From Streptomyces sp. NRRL S-337 (GTDB lineage: Bacteria > Actinomycetota > Actinomycetes > Streptomycetales > Streptomycetaceae), in contig NZ_JOIX01000011.1 in NCBI RefSeq assembly GCF_000720175.1, forward strand, positions 62,001 through 126,000: a stretch of DNA of 64,000 bases. The letters are read 5' to 3'. The position numbers and the translations under genes are program-made. Below are positions 53,827-63,905 of the stretch, one piece after another (the first letter of the stretch is position 1; every line of letters starts with the position of its first letter). The notes beneath the pieces are model-generated. The model was not told where the DNA came from. It made no database searches and saw nothing but the letters and a program-made list of their open reading frames with translations.

Positions 53827-56800
53827 ATGCCGGAGTTGATCATCGTTCGGTTGCATCCGACGAAGCCGATGTCCGCGGCGGATTTCCGGGCGGCCCTGGA
53901 CAAGCTGACCGTGACGGCGTTCGACCTGACCTTCGCCGATCCCAGGAAGGGCGTAGGGATCGGCTCGGCGAAGGGGCTTGCCGTCACGCCCGCCGATGTC
54001 ACCGAGCACGACGTGGACGTGACCAACACGGCGATCATCCAGCACTACCAGGACATCGCCGGCGGCGGCCTGCCGCCCGTGACCACACGGTTCCAGGAGG
54101 CGGTCGCCACCGCGGTGATCGTGGTGACACCGCCGTCGGGCCATCCGGAGTACCCGACCGGCTCCTCGTACGACCTCCGGCTGGAGCTGACCCGCGACGG
54201 CGTCCCCGTCGGCGGCGGGGAGCTGGACTTCAACATCAAGGTCACCAGCGTGGGCACGCTGCCGGTGCTCCAGCCGGCGTACTTCGCGATGCCCGCGAGC
54301 GCCTACGCGGCGGTGCCGACGATGTCGCCCGGAGGGGACCAGATCGAGCTGCCCAGGGACGGCACCCCGCCGAACTTCGCCGACCTGGTCGCGAAGATCG
54401 ACAAGGTGCTGGCGAAGGATCCCGGCACCGGTGGCTCCCTCGGGCAGCGTCCGCCGCTCAGCCCGGCGCAGAGCCGGTATGTGGCAGCCGAACTGACCTG
54501 GGACCGGCTGGTGTATCCGCCCCCGGACCTGCCGCGTCCGCTCGGCGAGATGTACACCAAGCCGCCCGTGGACCCCGGTCTCGACAAGCAGCAGGCGGAG
54601 AACGACCGGCAGCGGTTCGAGGCGGAACTGGCCGGCTATCACGCCACCGTCGACGCGAAGGCGTCACTGCTGGCCACCTTCGTCTTTGCCGCCTCGGCGG
54701 CCGTGCGGGGCGAACGGCTGGCCGCGGACGCCGCCCGGGCGAGGCTCACCTTCCCGGTCCTGACCGGCGCGGAGACCGGGCACGCCGCGGTGACCTTCGT
54801 TCCACAGGGTGGCTCGACCGCACTGGACCCGACGTTCGCCGTTCCGGCGGCGTACCTGTACGCGCTCGGCGCGACACTGCCGATGACGGTCGATCCCGAA
54901 CACCGCTACGACGCGGCCCGTTTCGGCGTCGAGACGCAGTCCCTGGCGCAACTGCGCATCGCGATCGAGAACGGCGTGGTCGCCGCGTCCGAGCCGCTGC
55001 TCACCAGGCCCGCCGAACCGGCGATCGGCCCGCAGGCCGCGGCTCGCCGACTGCGCGCGCTGGGCTCGGTCACCACGTCGGACCCCACCGTCGCACTGGC
55101 ACCGCCGGTCTCCGTCATGGTGCGCTCGTGGAGCACGCACCCCGGGGCAACGGAGGCCATCGATGCGGAGTTCTGGGCCCCGACCGCGACCACCTCCCCC
55201 GGACCGTACCTGGAGCTGGTGCTGCGAGCAGTCACCGGAAACCACGATCCGCTGGTGGTCGCGGTGGGGCAGCCGCCGCTCTCGGTCACCACGGTGGCCG
55301 GGCTGGTGGCGGTCACCGATGAGCAGTGGCGCACCGTCCTGCGGGACGATCCCGCGCTGCTGCCGCCGTTCACCGAGCCGGGCACGGTTTCGGAGCGGGC
55401 ACAGGCCTTCGTCCGGCACCTGCGCAAGTTCTTCACCGTCCCCGTCCAGCCCCCGACCGCGGAGGGGCCCGCCGCCGGTGGCCTTCCGACGCTTGGTGTG
55501 TCCGCCTCGGACGTGTTCGCCCGCATGATCGCGGCATACGGCGACCACGGCGGTGGCGCCTTCGTCTTCGGAGCACCCCGGGACGAGGCCGCGTTCGCGG
55601 CCGCGCTGGCCGACACCTTCGGCGCGGACATCGCGGCGCAGCAGTGGCTGGAGCAGGCGGTCGCGGTGCTCGACGCGCTGCACGAACTGACCGCGTTCGC
55701 GGCCGGTGACGAACTGCGGTTCTCGCTGATGGAAGCGCTGTACTCGGTCGGCTTCACCAGCACGTCGCAGCCCGCCGCGCTGCCGGCGGACGATTTCGCC
55801 GCGGCGCTCGCCGGCACCGTCGCGCACCCGTTCGCCGCGCAGATCCAACAGGCCGCGGGGGGACCCGCCGATCCGGCCGGACCACCGGACGAGAGCTTCG
55901 CGCCGGTCAACCCGGACGGAACACTGACCGACTGTGTGCCGCCGGATCACCTCTCACCGTTCGGCCCGCCGCAGTACCTGCATGACCTGCTGCGGATCTC
56001 GTCCGCGTCGACCTGCGAGCACCCCACCACACCGGCCAACGTGGCATCGGTCGGCGAACTGCTCCTCGACCGCCGTGGCCCGCTCGGCGATCTGCAGGTG
56101 ACGGCCGCCAACCTCGGCACTCCCCTGCCGGTGATCGACCTGGTGAACGAGAGCCTGGAGAAGCTGGCCGGCGGCGGTGCGCAGGGCGCGATCCACGACA
56201 CCGCTGCGGATCGGCTTGCCGGGCACGCTCTGGGGCAGCCGCACGATCCGGCGACCCTGTTCGCCGCGGTGCCGGAGCACTCCTCCCCGGCCACCGAGGC
56301 CCTGCCCCAGGCTCACCTCGACGCGTACGCCCTGCTGCGCAAGGATTTCACCGCACCCGCCCTGCCGTACCACCAGCCCCTGGACGTGAACAGGTCCTAC
56401 CTGCGGTTCCTGGGCACCAGCCGGTACGCCGCGATGCGCCGGTTCCGCGAGGAGATCACCGAGCTGGTGCTGGACCCGGTGCACGAGCCCGCCGGGTTCC
56501 AGAGCCACCGGTGGCGCTACCCGGTCCGGCTGGAGATCGCCTGCGAGTACCTGGGCATCTCCGCCGAGGAGTACGACCTGCTCTACGCCCACGACATCGC
56601 TTTCCGGAAGGCGCGGGGCCGACTGACCCTGTACGAGGTGTACGGGTTCACCAAGGAGTCCGCCGGCGGTTCGTCCTGGATCGGCACCGTGTTGCGGGTG
56701 CCCGAGTTCCTGGACCGTACCGGCCTGGGCTACTGCGAGTTCCTCGAACTGTGGCGCAGCGGCTTCGTCGCGTTCCAGCGCGCCGTGCCGGAGGGCCAGG

Positions 56801-59800
56801 CCCCGGACTTTCCCGACTGCGAGCCGTGCTGTCCCGACGATCTGCGGATCAGGTTCACCGATCCCGCCGACGAGCAGGACCCGTGCGCCGCGCTGCGCAA
56901 GCTGATCGTTTTCGTCCGGCTGTGGCGGCGGCTGGGCGAGGGCACGGCGCCGGGGATCACCTTCGCGATGCTGCGTGATGTGTGCGAGACGCTGAGGCTG
57001 TTCAACGGTTCCACGATCAACGCGGACTTCTGCCGCCAGCTCGCGGCGCTGCTCATCCTGCACGCGGAGCTGGGTCTCTCTCTCGTGGACACCTATCGGG
57101 CCGACGCGGCGTCGCCGGCCGAGAGAGTGCCGCTGCTGGGGCTGTGGGCCACCGAGCGCCCGGCCGCCGGAGCCGTCGAGCTCGTGCTGGACCGGATCGG
57201 CGAGCTGGCACGGGCCCGCTATTCCTGCGGGGACCGGGAACCGCGCTTCGCCAAGGCGCTCGCCGGGAACCTGACGGTGTTGTCCCGGCTGGCCGGGTTC
57301 GACCCCGGCACCGCGAGCGATACCTGGCACGCGCTGCCCACACACACGCTGCGGTTCGTGGAGGTTCTCGGCAAGATCTACGCCTCCGACTTCACCGTCG
57401 GCGAGATCATGTGGCTCTTCACCGTCGAAGAGCACCGCGACGGTGACGACCCGTTCGCTCTCCAGGACCGCAACGAGTCGGCCGACGATCCCCTGTCACT
57501 GCCCGAGCCGGCGGGATCGACCGGGTGCGACGAGGCGCAGACGCTGTGGGCGCTGCGGCGGTCCCTGCTGGCCGTGCGCGTTTCCGAGGAGGACGCCGAG
57601 GCCTGGACGTGGCCCCGGATGACCGCGACCTTGCGGGACGAGTTCGGCTACGTCCCGGCTTCGAGCGGACCCGACGCCTGGCGGGTGCTCGGGGAACGCT
57701 TCTTCCCGACCGTGCTGGAGCGGTGCGGCTGCCCGGTCGATGTGCTGGGGCGCCAGTACCGTACGCCGCTGGCAGCAGCGGACACCTCTCCCTTGATGTG
57801 GCTGCGACCGGAGGAAGGGCCGTTCGGCTACGACAGCGCCGCGCAGGAACTGTGGACCTCGCTGCCGGTTTCCGACACCGAGGTGATCGAGGAGCTGAGC
57901 CGCATGCGGCCGCTGCGGGAGGCCGAGCGGGTCGCCGTACGCAACCTGTACTTCGCGCCCCGGGCCGCGCTCGCCCCGTTCGCAGCGCTCTTCGACAATG
58001 CCGAGCTCGCCATCGACACCCTGGTCTCCGAACCGGACGAGCAAGCGAGATTCGCCTTCTTCCAGGGCCAGTTCGCCAGATTCCGGGCGCGCTGCACGGT
58101 GATCGTCGATCATCTGGCGGCACACGTGGCCGCGGTGACCGGATGCCCGCCCGACGCGGACGCGGCGGCCACGGTGCTGCGCAGTTTGTGGGCGGACGAG
58201 AATCTGGCGGCAACACCGTGGGAGGCCGATGACGGCAAGACCCCCGAGGTGACCTGGGCGCCACCGCCCAGTGGCGGCGCGTTCGCCGCTCTGCTGGGCC
58301 TCGTCGGCACCGGTCTCCTCGGCGAACTGCACGACGGGGCGGGAGAGTTGGTCTGGAGGGAGACCCGCGGCCCGGCCACCGCGTTCGGTCCTGTGCGCGA
58401 CCGCTACAACGCTCCAGTGCCCACCGTGTTGCCGGCGATGGACCTGGCGCTGAGCCCGGCCCGGTCCCGCTTGGTCGGCGTGCGCAACGGCTTCGCCGTC
58501 AGGGAGGGTGACGCCGAGCCGCTCGGTGGCGCGAGTCCCTTCACCGTGTGCTGGAGCGGTGTGCTTTTGGTGGACGAGGCCGGGGAGTACCACTTCCACG
58601 CCGGCGCGCCCACCGAGGGCGACCTCGCACCGGACTTCTCCCGCGCCCACGAGCACCGCTGGCGGGTCACCCTGGGACGCGGCCAGAAGACCTGGATCAT
58701 GCTGGATCACCACTGGGCCTCCGACGACGCGCCGGCGGCCGCGTCACGGGGCGTGCGGCTGCGCCGGGGCGCCTACCGGATCACGATCGAGTACGCGCAG
58801 TCCGATCCGACCTTCGAGCGGGCCGAGGAGGTCTGTCCGGAGCAGACCGGATTCCAGCTGAAGTATCGCGGCCCCGACAGCGACGGTGTGCTGACGGAGA
58901 TCGGCTACGACCGGCTGTTCCGGGACGCCAAAAACGGCACCCTGGGCGACGGCCTCGTGGGGTCCGCGGGCCGGTACGCCTCGGGCGAAGCCGCCGCGCA
59001 GTACCTGGAACGGCGCTACGGCGCCACCCTGCGCGACATTCGCCGCACCTACCAGCGGGCGGTGAAGGCGGCGCTGCTCGCCCGCCGGTTCGCGCTCTCG
59101 GCGACGATCGTGCCCGGTTACCGGCAGTCCGAACTGGGCCACCTGATCACGCATTCGCAATCCTTCGCCGGCACGTCCTACCCCAGGACCGGACCTTCGG
59201 CGTTCGGGGTGCACCACGCCTGGTTCGACTTCGACCTCCTGCCGGTGTCCGACCCGTACCCGCCGCAACCGGTGGGGGACCAGCGCACCGCGCCGAGCCC
59301 ACGCCGTCAGGCGGCACTCTTCGACTGGTGGGAACGGCTCTTCGACTACTGCCTGCTGCGGGCGGAGACCGAGTCCGCCCGGGAGCGACCGGCCTGGCTG
59401 CTCTTCGCCGACGTGCTCGAACAACAGCCCGACGACCCGGCACAGCTGCTGCGACATCTGGGCGTCGATCTGGCGCACTCACCGCTGCTGCACACCTACT
59501 TCGCGACGCCCCCGTATTCGCTCGACGCCGACGACCTCACCGATGAGCGGTGGGCGCTGCGGGTCTGGCAGGGTGAGAAATGGCTGACCCGGCTGCGCAG
59601 CCACTTCGCGTGCCGCTGGATCGGCGATGCCGTGCCGTGGAAGTGGGTCGCCGACGCCCCTGGGGCGCAACCTGACTCGGGCAACACGAACCTCACCCGG
59701 TTTGTGCGGGACGGCTGTTTCGAGAACGGCGAGCCGCTGCGCTACGAGGACCTGCGCGGGCTCAACGACGGCCTGCGGGAGCGGGCGAGGACGGCCCTGC

Positions 59801-62800
59801 TCGCGTACCTGTGCGGGATGGACCGGGTACCGCTGCCGTGGGCGCCGGGCACCTTCGCGACCGCGCCGAAGGATCTCTCGGATCTCCTGGTCCAAGATGT
59901 CGAGGCGGGCATCTGCCAGCGGATGAGCCGGATCGAGGAGGCCGTCCGGACCGTGCAGGCATTCGTCCAGCGGGCCCGGCTCGGGCTCGAACCCACACTG
60001 AGGCCGGGGCCGGAGTTCGTCCGGCTGTGGGAGCGGCGGCTCGCCACCTACCGGGTGTGGGAGGCATGCCGGCGCCGCGAGGTCTACGGGGAGAACTGGA
60101 TCGAGTGGGACGAGCTGAGCAGCGCCCGGGAGTCGGAGGCGTTCGCGTTCCTGGAGTCCGAGCTGCGCCGGTCGACGCTGACCGTGCCGGTACCCGGTGG
60201 ACTGGAATGGTGGCCGGGGCAGCGGCCGCCTGAGCACCCGTCGCTGCCCCCGCTCCAGGCCCGCGAACCGTCCGGAATCCAGCTGCGGCAACCGGCCCCG
60301 GAGGGTCTGGGGTTGCTGGGCACGCCCGAGCGGGCCGCCCGTAACTCCTGGCTCGCGCCGGTGCTCGGCCTCACCCCCGCCCACCGCCCCCGGGGGAACG
60401 ACCGCCCCCGGCTTGAGCGCGACCCGCGCGAACACCAGCAGGGGACCGAGGACGAACCCACCGGATTTCCGCTGTGGCTGGCCGCCGCGGTCCGCCTGGG
60501 CACCCGGTTCGTCCGGGTCGCCGCCGCCGGGCTCCCGCCCGCCGGGACGGAATTCGAAGCCTGGCACGAGGACACCGGCTGCTGCGCACAGTGCGGCGAG
60601 GAACGACACCACGTCGACGAGTACTACTTCTGGCTCGCCGATTCCGCGTTCTACTCGGCACGGGACCAGCACGCGGACGTCGGTGCTCAGCCGGACCAAA
60701 CGCACCGCGACACCTCCGACTGGCACCGGCCGGAGAAGCTGCCCGCCCTGCTGGACTGGGACGCACAACCCGTGGTGCATCTGTGGTGGAGCCGGGTGCG
60801 GCACGGCGAGTTCGACCCGCCGCGCCGGTCCAGCCAGGGCATCGCGGTCACCAAAGACACGGCCACCCTGAAGTTCTCCGGACGCACGGCGGATTCTCTG
60901 CGCTTCGAGGTGGTGGGCGCGGTCACGCCGGTCATCGGCCACGCCGACCCGACGCCACCGGGGTTCCGCTACGACCTGGCCGAGGACCACGCCGTACCGC
61001 TTCCGTTGGTCGAGCCGCCGGACCCGGCGCCGAGCTACCCCGGCGGGCTCGCCGCCTACCCCTACTTCGTCTACGTCGTCCCGGGGGCTCCCCTGCTGCC
61101 GCCCTCGCCGTTCAGCGTGGCGATGACCGTGGCGGGCGCGCTGCGCACCCACTGCCAGTACGAGTCCGCGCTGAAGTGGTACGAGCTGGCGTACCAGCCT
61201 CAGGCCCGCGACAACAGCTGGGCCTTCTGCGCCACGGACAACCAGCGACGGCGACGACGGCAGGACGTGCCGTGCTGCCCGAGTTCGCCCGTCCGCGAGG
61301 ACCGGGCCAGGAACCGGGCGGTGCTGCTGGCCCACCTGGAGACCATGGTGCAGTGGGCCGATTCCCACGCCTGCCGCAACACCATGGAGGGCGCACAGCA
61401 AGCGGGCGTCCTCCTCGCCGCCGTCCAGCGGATCTTGGGCGAGCGTCCCACCGAGGTGCGGGCCGGGAACCACGTCGGCGAGTCCATGACGGTGAGCGGC
61501 CTCGTCACCCGTCCTGCGCCGCTGAACCCGCGGCTGATCGCCCTGTACGACGACACCGCGGACCGTATCGCCCTGAATCACCACTGTCTCAACCGCTACC
61601 GGCTTCCCCAGCGTGGTGCCTTCGGTGAGACCGGGCTGCGGGAAGGGTGGCAGGAGACCGTCGAGCCGTGCGCCGGTGACTGCGCGGAGGACTGCAAGTG
61701 CGGCGGCAGCCCGTACCGGTTCGCCTTCCTGGTGGCCAAGGCCAACGAACTCTGCGCGGAGGTACGCCAACTGGGCGCGGCGCTGCTCGCGGCCTACGAG
61801 AAGGGCGATGCCGAAGCCCTGGCCGCGCTGCGCAACAATCACGAGCGGCAACTGCTGGAACTGGCCCTGGACATCAGGAAGAACCAGTGGCGGGAGGCCG
61901 ACTGGCAGGTGCAGGCGCTGGACAAGACCAAGGAGGGCGCGCTCGCCCGGCTGCGGTACTACCAGGAGCTGATCGCCGGTGGGCTCAACACCGGCGAGAC
62001 CGGCTACGAGGCGCTGACCGGCGTCTCGATCGCGTCCCGGATCGCCGGCAACGTGCTGGAGGGCGTCGCGCAGGGAATCGGGATCAGCCCGGACATGTGG
62101 ATCGGCATCGCGGGAATCGCAGGCACCCCGCTGGAGTTCAACCAGCTTCCGGTCGGCAACAAACTCGCATCCGGGTTCTCCACCGCGGCGCGGATCATGA
62201 TGGCGATCGCCGACAATGCCAACACCGGCGCGGGTCTGAGCCTCACCGAGGGCGGCTGGGCTCGCAGAGAACGCGAATGGCACCATCAGGTCGAGGTCAT
62301 CGGCATCGAGATCGAGCAGATCGAACGGCAGATCCTGGCCGCCCACCGCCGACGTGACGTTGCGCTGCGCGAGCTGAACAACCACCAGCAGCAGATCGAC
62401 AACAGCGCCGAGGTCTCCGACTTCCTGCGGGACAAGTTCGCCGGCACGCAGCTGTACCTGCATCTGCAGCGCGAGACCGCCGCGCTCTATCGCGGCCTGT
62501 ACGAGGTGGCGATGCACACCGGCCGCCGGGCCCAACGCGCCTTCAACTACGAACGCGGCCACACCGCCCGTGCCTTCCTGCCCGAGGCCGGATGGGACGG
62601 CCTGCATGAGGGGCTACTGGCCGGCGAACGACTGCAGTTGGCACTGCGGCAGATGGAAGGGGCCTACCTCGATGCCAACTGCCGCGAGTACGAGCTGACC
62701 AGGCACATCTCGATGCGCCAGGAGTTCCCGCTTGCCTTCCTGCATCTGCAACACGCCGGCTGGGCCGAGATCGACATCCCCGAGTGGCTCTTCGACCTCG

Positions 62801-63723
62801 ATCACCCCGGGCACTACCTGCGCCGCATCAAGAGCGTGACGGTGACGATCCCCTGCGTGGTGGGTCCCTACACCGGCGTTCACGCCCGGTTGACCCTGCT
62901 CGGCAGCAGCACCCGCGTCGATCCCGCGCTCGCCGAACCACCGGCCGGATGCTGCTCGGGCCCCGAGTTCGACGGCTACCAGGCCGGCAGCGACGACCGG
63001 CGGGTGGTGCGCGCCTACGGCGCGACCGAGGCGATCGCCACATCCAGCGGCCAGAACGACGCAGGCCTCTTCGAGCTGCGCTTCGCCGACGAGCGCTATC
63101 TGCCCTTCGAATTCGCCGGAGCCGTGAGCCGCTGGCGGATCGAGCTTCCTCAGGAGAACAACCGGTTCGACTTCGACACGCTCGGGGATGTCGTCCTGCA
63201 CCTCAACTACACGGCCAGGGAAGGCGGCGACGTACTGCGCAGGGCCGCCGGCGCCGCCGCACGGCGACACCTGCCGGGCGCGGGCCTGCAGTTGTTCGAC
63301 GTGCGGCACGACTTCCCCGACGACTGGCACCGCCTGACCACCGCCACGGGCCCGAGGCGGTTGCCGCTGCGCTTGACACGCGCGCACTTCCCGTACCTGC
63401 CCGGTGATCAGGACCTGCGGGTCAACCGGCTCGGATTGTTCGTCGAGACCGCGGGCTGCGATGGCATCGGCCACGTCACGGTGCGGTTCAGGACTGAGCA
63501 CGAGGTGACCCACGGCCCCGACGAGAACTGCGGGTGCGTCGGGCACGACATCACCTGTGTGGCCAGTGCCGAATACCCGGGTCTGTTCCACGGGGAGCTG
63601 AGCCTGCCGTTGGCACCGCTACATCGCGCCCGAGACCGCGAGCTGGGTGGCTTCACCCTCTCCACCGATGTAGGCCCGGTCACCCGGATGTACATCCTGT
63701 GCGGCTACGAACTGGTCCCGTGA
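53827..63723 (+). CDS. Tc toxin TcA-type pore-forming/translocation subunit
   Basis: A 3298-residue protein, longer than the usual about 2400-2500 residues of TcA. Start ATG 53827, 54 bp after the TcB-TcC stop, with GAAGGG upstream. Residues about 1-700 are not recognised and account for the extra length. From about 710 the alpha-helical shell begins, with VRP1-like text (PPQYLHDLLRISSAS, LPVIDLVNESLEKL). A PA14-like beta domain lies near 1555-1680 (FTVCWSGVLLVDEAGEYHFH). The ABC-toxin-N region is near 1985-2100 (DLLVQDVEAGICQRMSRIEE, ENWIEWDEL). The pore-forming region is near 2720-2900, and the TcB-binding domain near 2935-3290 (ATSSGQNDAGLFELRFADER, DVVLHLNYTAREGG). The pentamer is expected to bind a host cell and inject the TcC effector. 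Cys clusters (CCAQCGEERHH; CAGDCAEDCKCGG) are unusual. Confidence 0.92.
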   Translation: MPELIIVRLHPTKPMSAADFRAALDKLTVTAFDLTFADPRKGVGIGSAKGLAVTPADVTEHDVDVTNTAIIQHYQDIAGGGLPPVTTRFQEAVATAVIVVTPPSGHPEYPTGSSYDLRLELTRDGVPVGGGELDFNIKVTSVGTLPVLQPAYFAMPASAYAAVPTMSPGGDQIELPRDGTPPNFADLVAKIDKVLAKDPGTGGSLGQRPPLSPAQSRYVAAELTWDRLVYPPPDLPRPLGEMYTKPPVDPGLDKQQAENDRQRFEAELAGYHATVDAKASLLATFVFAASAAVRGERLAADAARARLTFPVLTGAETGHAAVTFVPQGGSTALDPTFAVPAAYLYALGATLPMTVDPEHRYDAARFGVETQSLAQLRIAIENGVVAASEPLLTRPAEPAIGPQAAARRLRALGSVTTSDPTVALAPPVSVMVRSWSTHPGATEAIDAEFWAPTATTSPGPYLELVLRAVTGNHDPLVVAVGQPPLSVTTVAGLVAVTDEQWRTVLRDDPALLPPFTEPGTVSERAQAFVRHLRKFFTVPVQPPTAEGPAAGGLPTLGVSASDVFARMIAAYGDHGGGAFVFGAPRDEAAFAAALADTFGADIAAQQWLEQAVAVLDALHELTAFAAGDELRFSLMEALYSVGFTSTSQPAALPADDFAAALAGTVAHPFAAQIQQAAGGPADPAGPPDESFAPVNPDGTLTDCVPPDHLSPFGPPQYLHDLLRISSASTCEHPTTPANVASVGELLLDRRGPLGDLQVTAANLGTPLPVIDLVNESLEKLAGGGAQGAIHDTAADRLAGHALGQPHDPATLFAAVPEHSSPATEALPQAHLDAYALLRKDFTAPALPYHQPLDVNRSYLRFLGTSRYAAMRRFREEITELVLDPVHEPAGFQSHRWRYPVRLEIACEYLGISAEEYDLLYAHDIAFRKARGRLTLYEVYGFTKESAGGSSWIGTVLRVPEFLDRTGLGYCEFLELWRSGFVAFQRAVPEGQAPDFPDCEPCCPDDLRIRFTDPADEQDPCAALRKLIVFVRLWRRLGEGTAPGITFAMLRDVCETLRLFNGSTINADFCRQLAALLILHAELGLSLVDTYRADAASPAERVPLLGLWATERPAAGAVELVLDRIGELARARYSCGDREPRFAKALAGNLTVLSRLAGFDPGTASDTWHALPTHTLRFVEVLGKIYASDFTVGEIMWLFTVEEHRDGDDPFALQDRNESADDPLSLPEPAGSTGCDEAQTLWALRRSLLAVRVSEEDAEAWTWPRMTATLRDEFGYVPASSGPDAWRVLGERFFPTVLERCGCPVDVLGRQYRTPLAAADTSPLMWLRPEEGPFGYDSAAQELWTSLPVSDTEVIEELSRMRPLREAERVAVRNLYFAPRAALAPFAALFDNAELAIDTLVSEPDEQARFAFFQGQFARFRARCTVIVDHLAAHVAAVTGCPPDADAAATVLRSLWADENLAATPWEADDGKTPEVTWAPPPSGGAFAALLGLVGTGLLGELHDGAGELVWRETRGPATAFGPVRDRYNAPVPTVLPAMDLALSPARSRLVGVRNGFAVREGDAEPLGGASPFTVCWSGVLLVDEAGEYHFHAGAPTEGDLAPDFSRAHEHRWRVTLGRGQKTWIMLDHHWASDDAPAAASRGVRLRRGAYRITIEYAQSDPTFERAEEVCPEQTGFQLKYRGPDSDGVLTEIGYDRLFRDAKNGTLGDGLVGSAGRYASGEAAAQYLERRYGATLRDIRRTYQRAVKAALLARRFALSATIVPGYRQSELGHLITHSQSFAGTSYPRTGPSAFGVHHAWFDFDLLPVSDPYPPQPVGDQRTAPSPRRQAALFDWWERLFDYCLLRAETESARERPAWLLFADVLEQQPDDPAQLLRHLGVDLAHSPLLHTYFATPPYSLDADDLTDERWALRVWQGEKWLTRLRSHFACRWIGDAVPWKWVADAPGAQPDSGNTNLTRFVRDGCFENGEPLRYEDLRGLNDGLRERARTALLAYLCGMDRVPLPWAPGTFATAPKDLSDLLVQDVEAGICQRMSRIEEAVRTVQAFVQRARLGLEPTLRPGPEFVRLWERRLATYRVWEACRRREVYGENWIEWDELSSARESEAFAFLESELRRSTLTVPVPGGLEWWPGQRPPEHPSLPPLQAREPSGIQLRQPAPEGLGLLGTPERAARNSWLAPVLGLTPAHRPRGNDRPRLERDPREHQQGTEDEPTGFPLWLAAAVRLGTRFVRVAAAGLPPAGTEFEAWHEDTGCCAQCGEERHHVDEYYFWLADSAFYSARDQHADVGAQPDQTHRDTSDWHRPEKLPALLDWDAQPVVHLWWSRVRHGEFDPPRRSSQGIAVTKDTATLKFSGRTADSLRFEVVGAVTPVIGHADPTPPGFRYDLAEDHAVPLPLVEPPDPAPSYPGGLAAYPYFVYVVPGAPLLPPSPFSVAMTVAGALRTHCQYESALKWYELAYQPQARDNSWAFCATDNQRRRRRQDVPCCPSSPVREDRARNRAVLLAHLETMVQWADSHACRNTMEGAQQAGVLLAAVQRILGERPTEVRAGNHVGESMTVSGLVTRPAPLNPRLIALYDDTADRIALNHHCLNRYRLPQRGAFGETGLREGWQETVEPCAGDCAEDCKCGGSPYRFAFLVAKANELCAEVRQLGAALLAAYEKGDAEALAALRNNHERQLLELALDIRKNQWREADWQVQALDKTKEGALARLRYYQELIAGGLNTGETGYEALTGVSIASRIAGNVLEGVAQGIGISPDMWIGIAGIAGTPLEFNQLPVGNKLASGFSTAARIMMAIADNANTGAGLSLTEGGWARREREWHHQVEVIGIEIEQIERQILAAHRRRDVALRELNNHQQQIDNSAEVSDFLRDKFAGTQLYLHLQRETAALYRGLYEVAMHTGRRAQRAFNYERGHTARAFLPEAGWDGLHEGLLAGERLQLALRQMEGAYLDANCREYELTRHISMRQEFPLAFLHLQHAGWAEIDIPEWLFDLDHPGHYLRRIKSVTVTIPCVVGPYTGVHARLTLLGSSTRVDPALAEPPAGCCSGPEFDGYQAGSDDRRVVRAYGATEAIATSSGQNDAGLFELRFADERYLPFEFAGAVSRWRIELPQENNRFDFDTLGDVVLHLNYTAREGGDVLRRAAGAAARRHLPGAGLQLFDVRHDFPDDWHRLTTATGPRRLPLRLTRAHFPYLPGDQDLRVNRLGLFVETAGCDGIGHVTVRFRTEHEVTHGPDENCGCVGHDITCVASAEYPGLFHGELSLPLAPLHRARDRELGGFTLSTDVGPVTRMYILCGYELVP

Positions 63724-63905
63724 CCTGCTTCGTGCGGTTTCGGGTGGGAGCGCCGACGCGGGGTGCAAACGCTCGTACGCCCGACAGAGCTCTCTCGCCC
63801 GGCACAGCCTTGCCAGGCAGAAGACTTCGGCCCAGCTACCGCACAGGCAACGGCGGCTGATCCAACCGCTCGCCACGCACGGCCTGTGGAGTCGGATCGG
63901 GTGAG

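Noticed and set aside
50038..54642. 1534-codon minus-strand open frame across the toxin genes
   Set aside because: Antisense of the TcB-TcC 3' end and TcA 5' end, with no recognisable domain and biased shadow composition.
59479..62607. 1042-codon minus-strand open frame
   Set aside because: Antisense of TcA; the plus strand carries the ABC-toxin-N and pore motifs.
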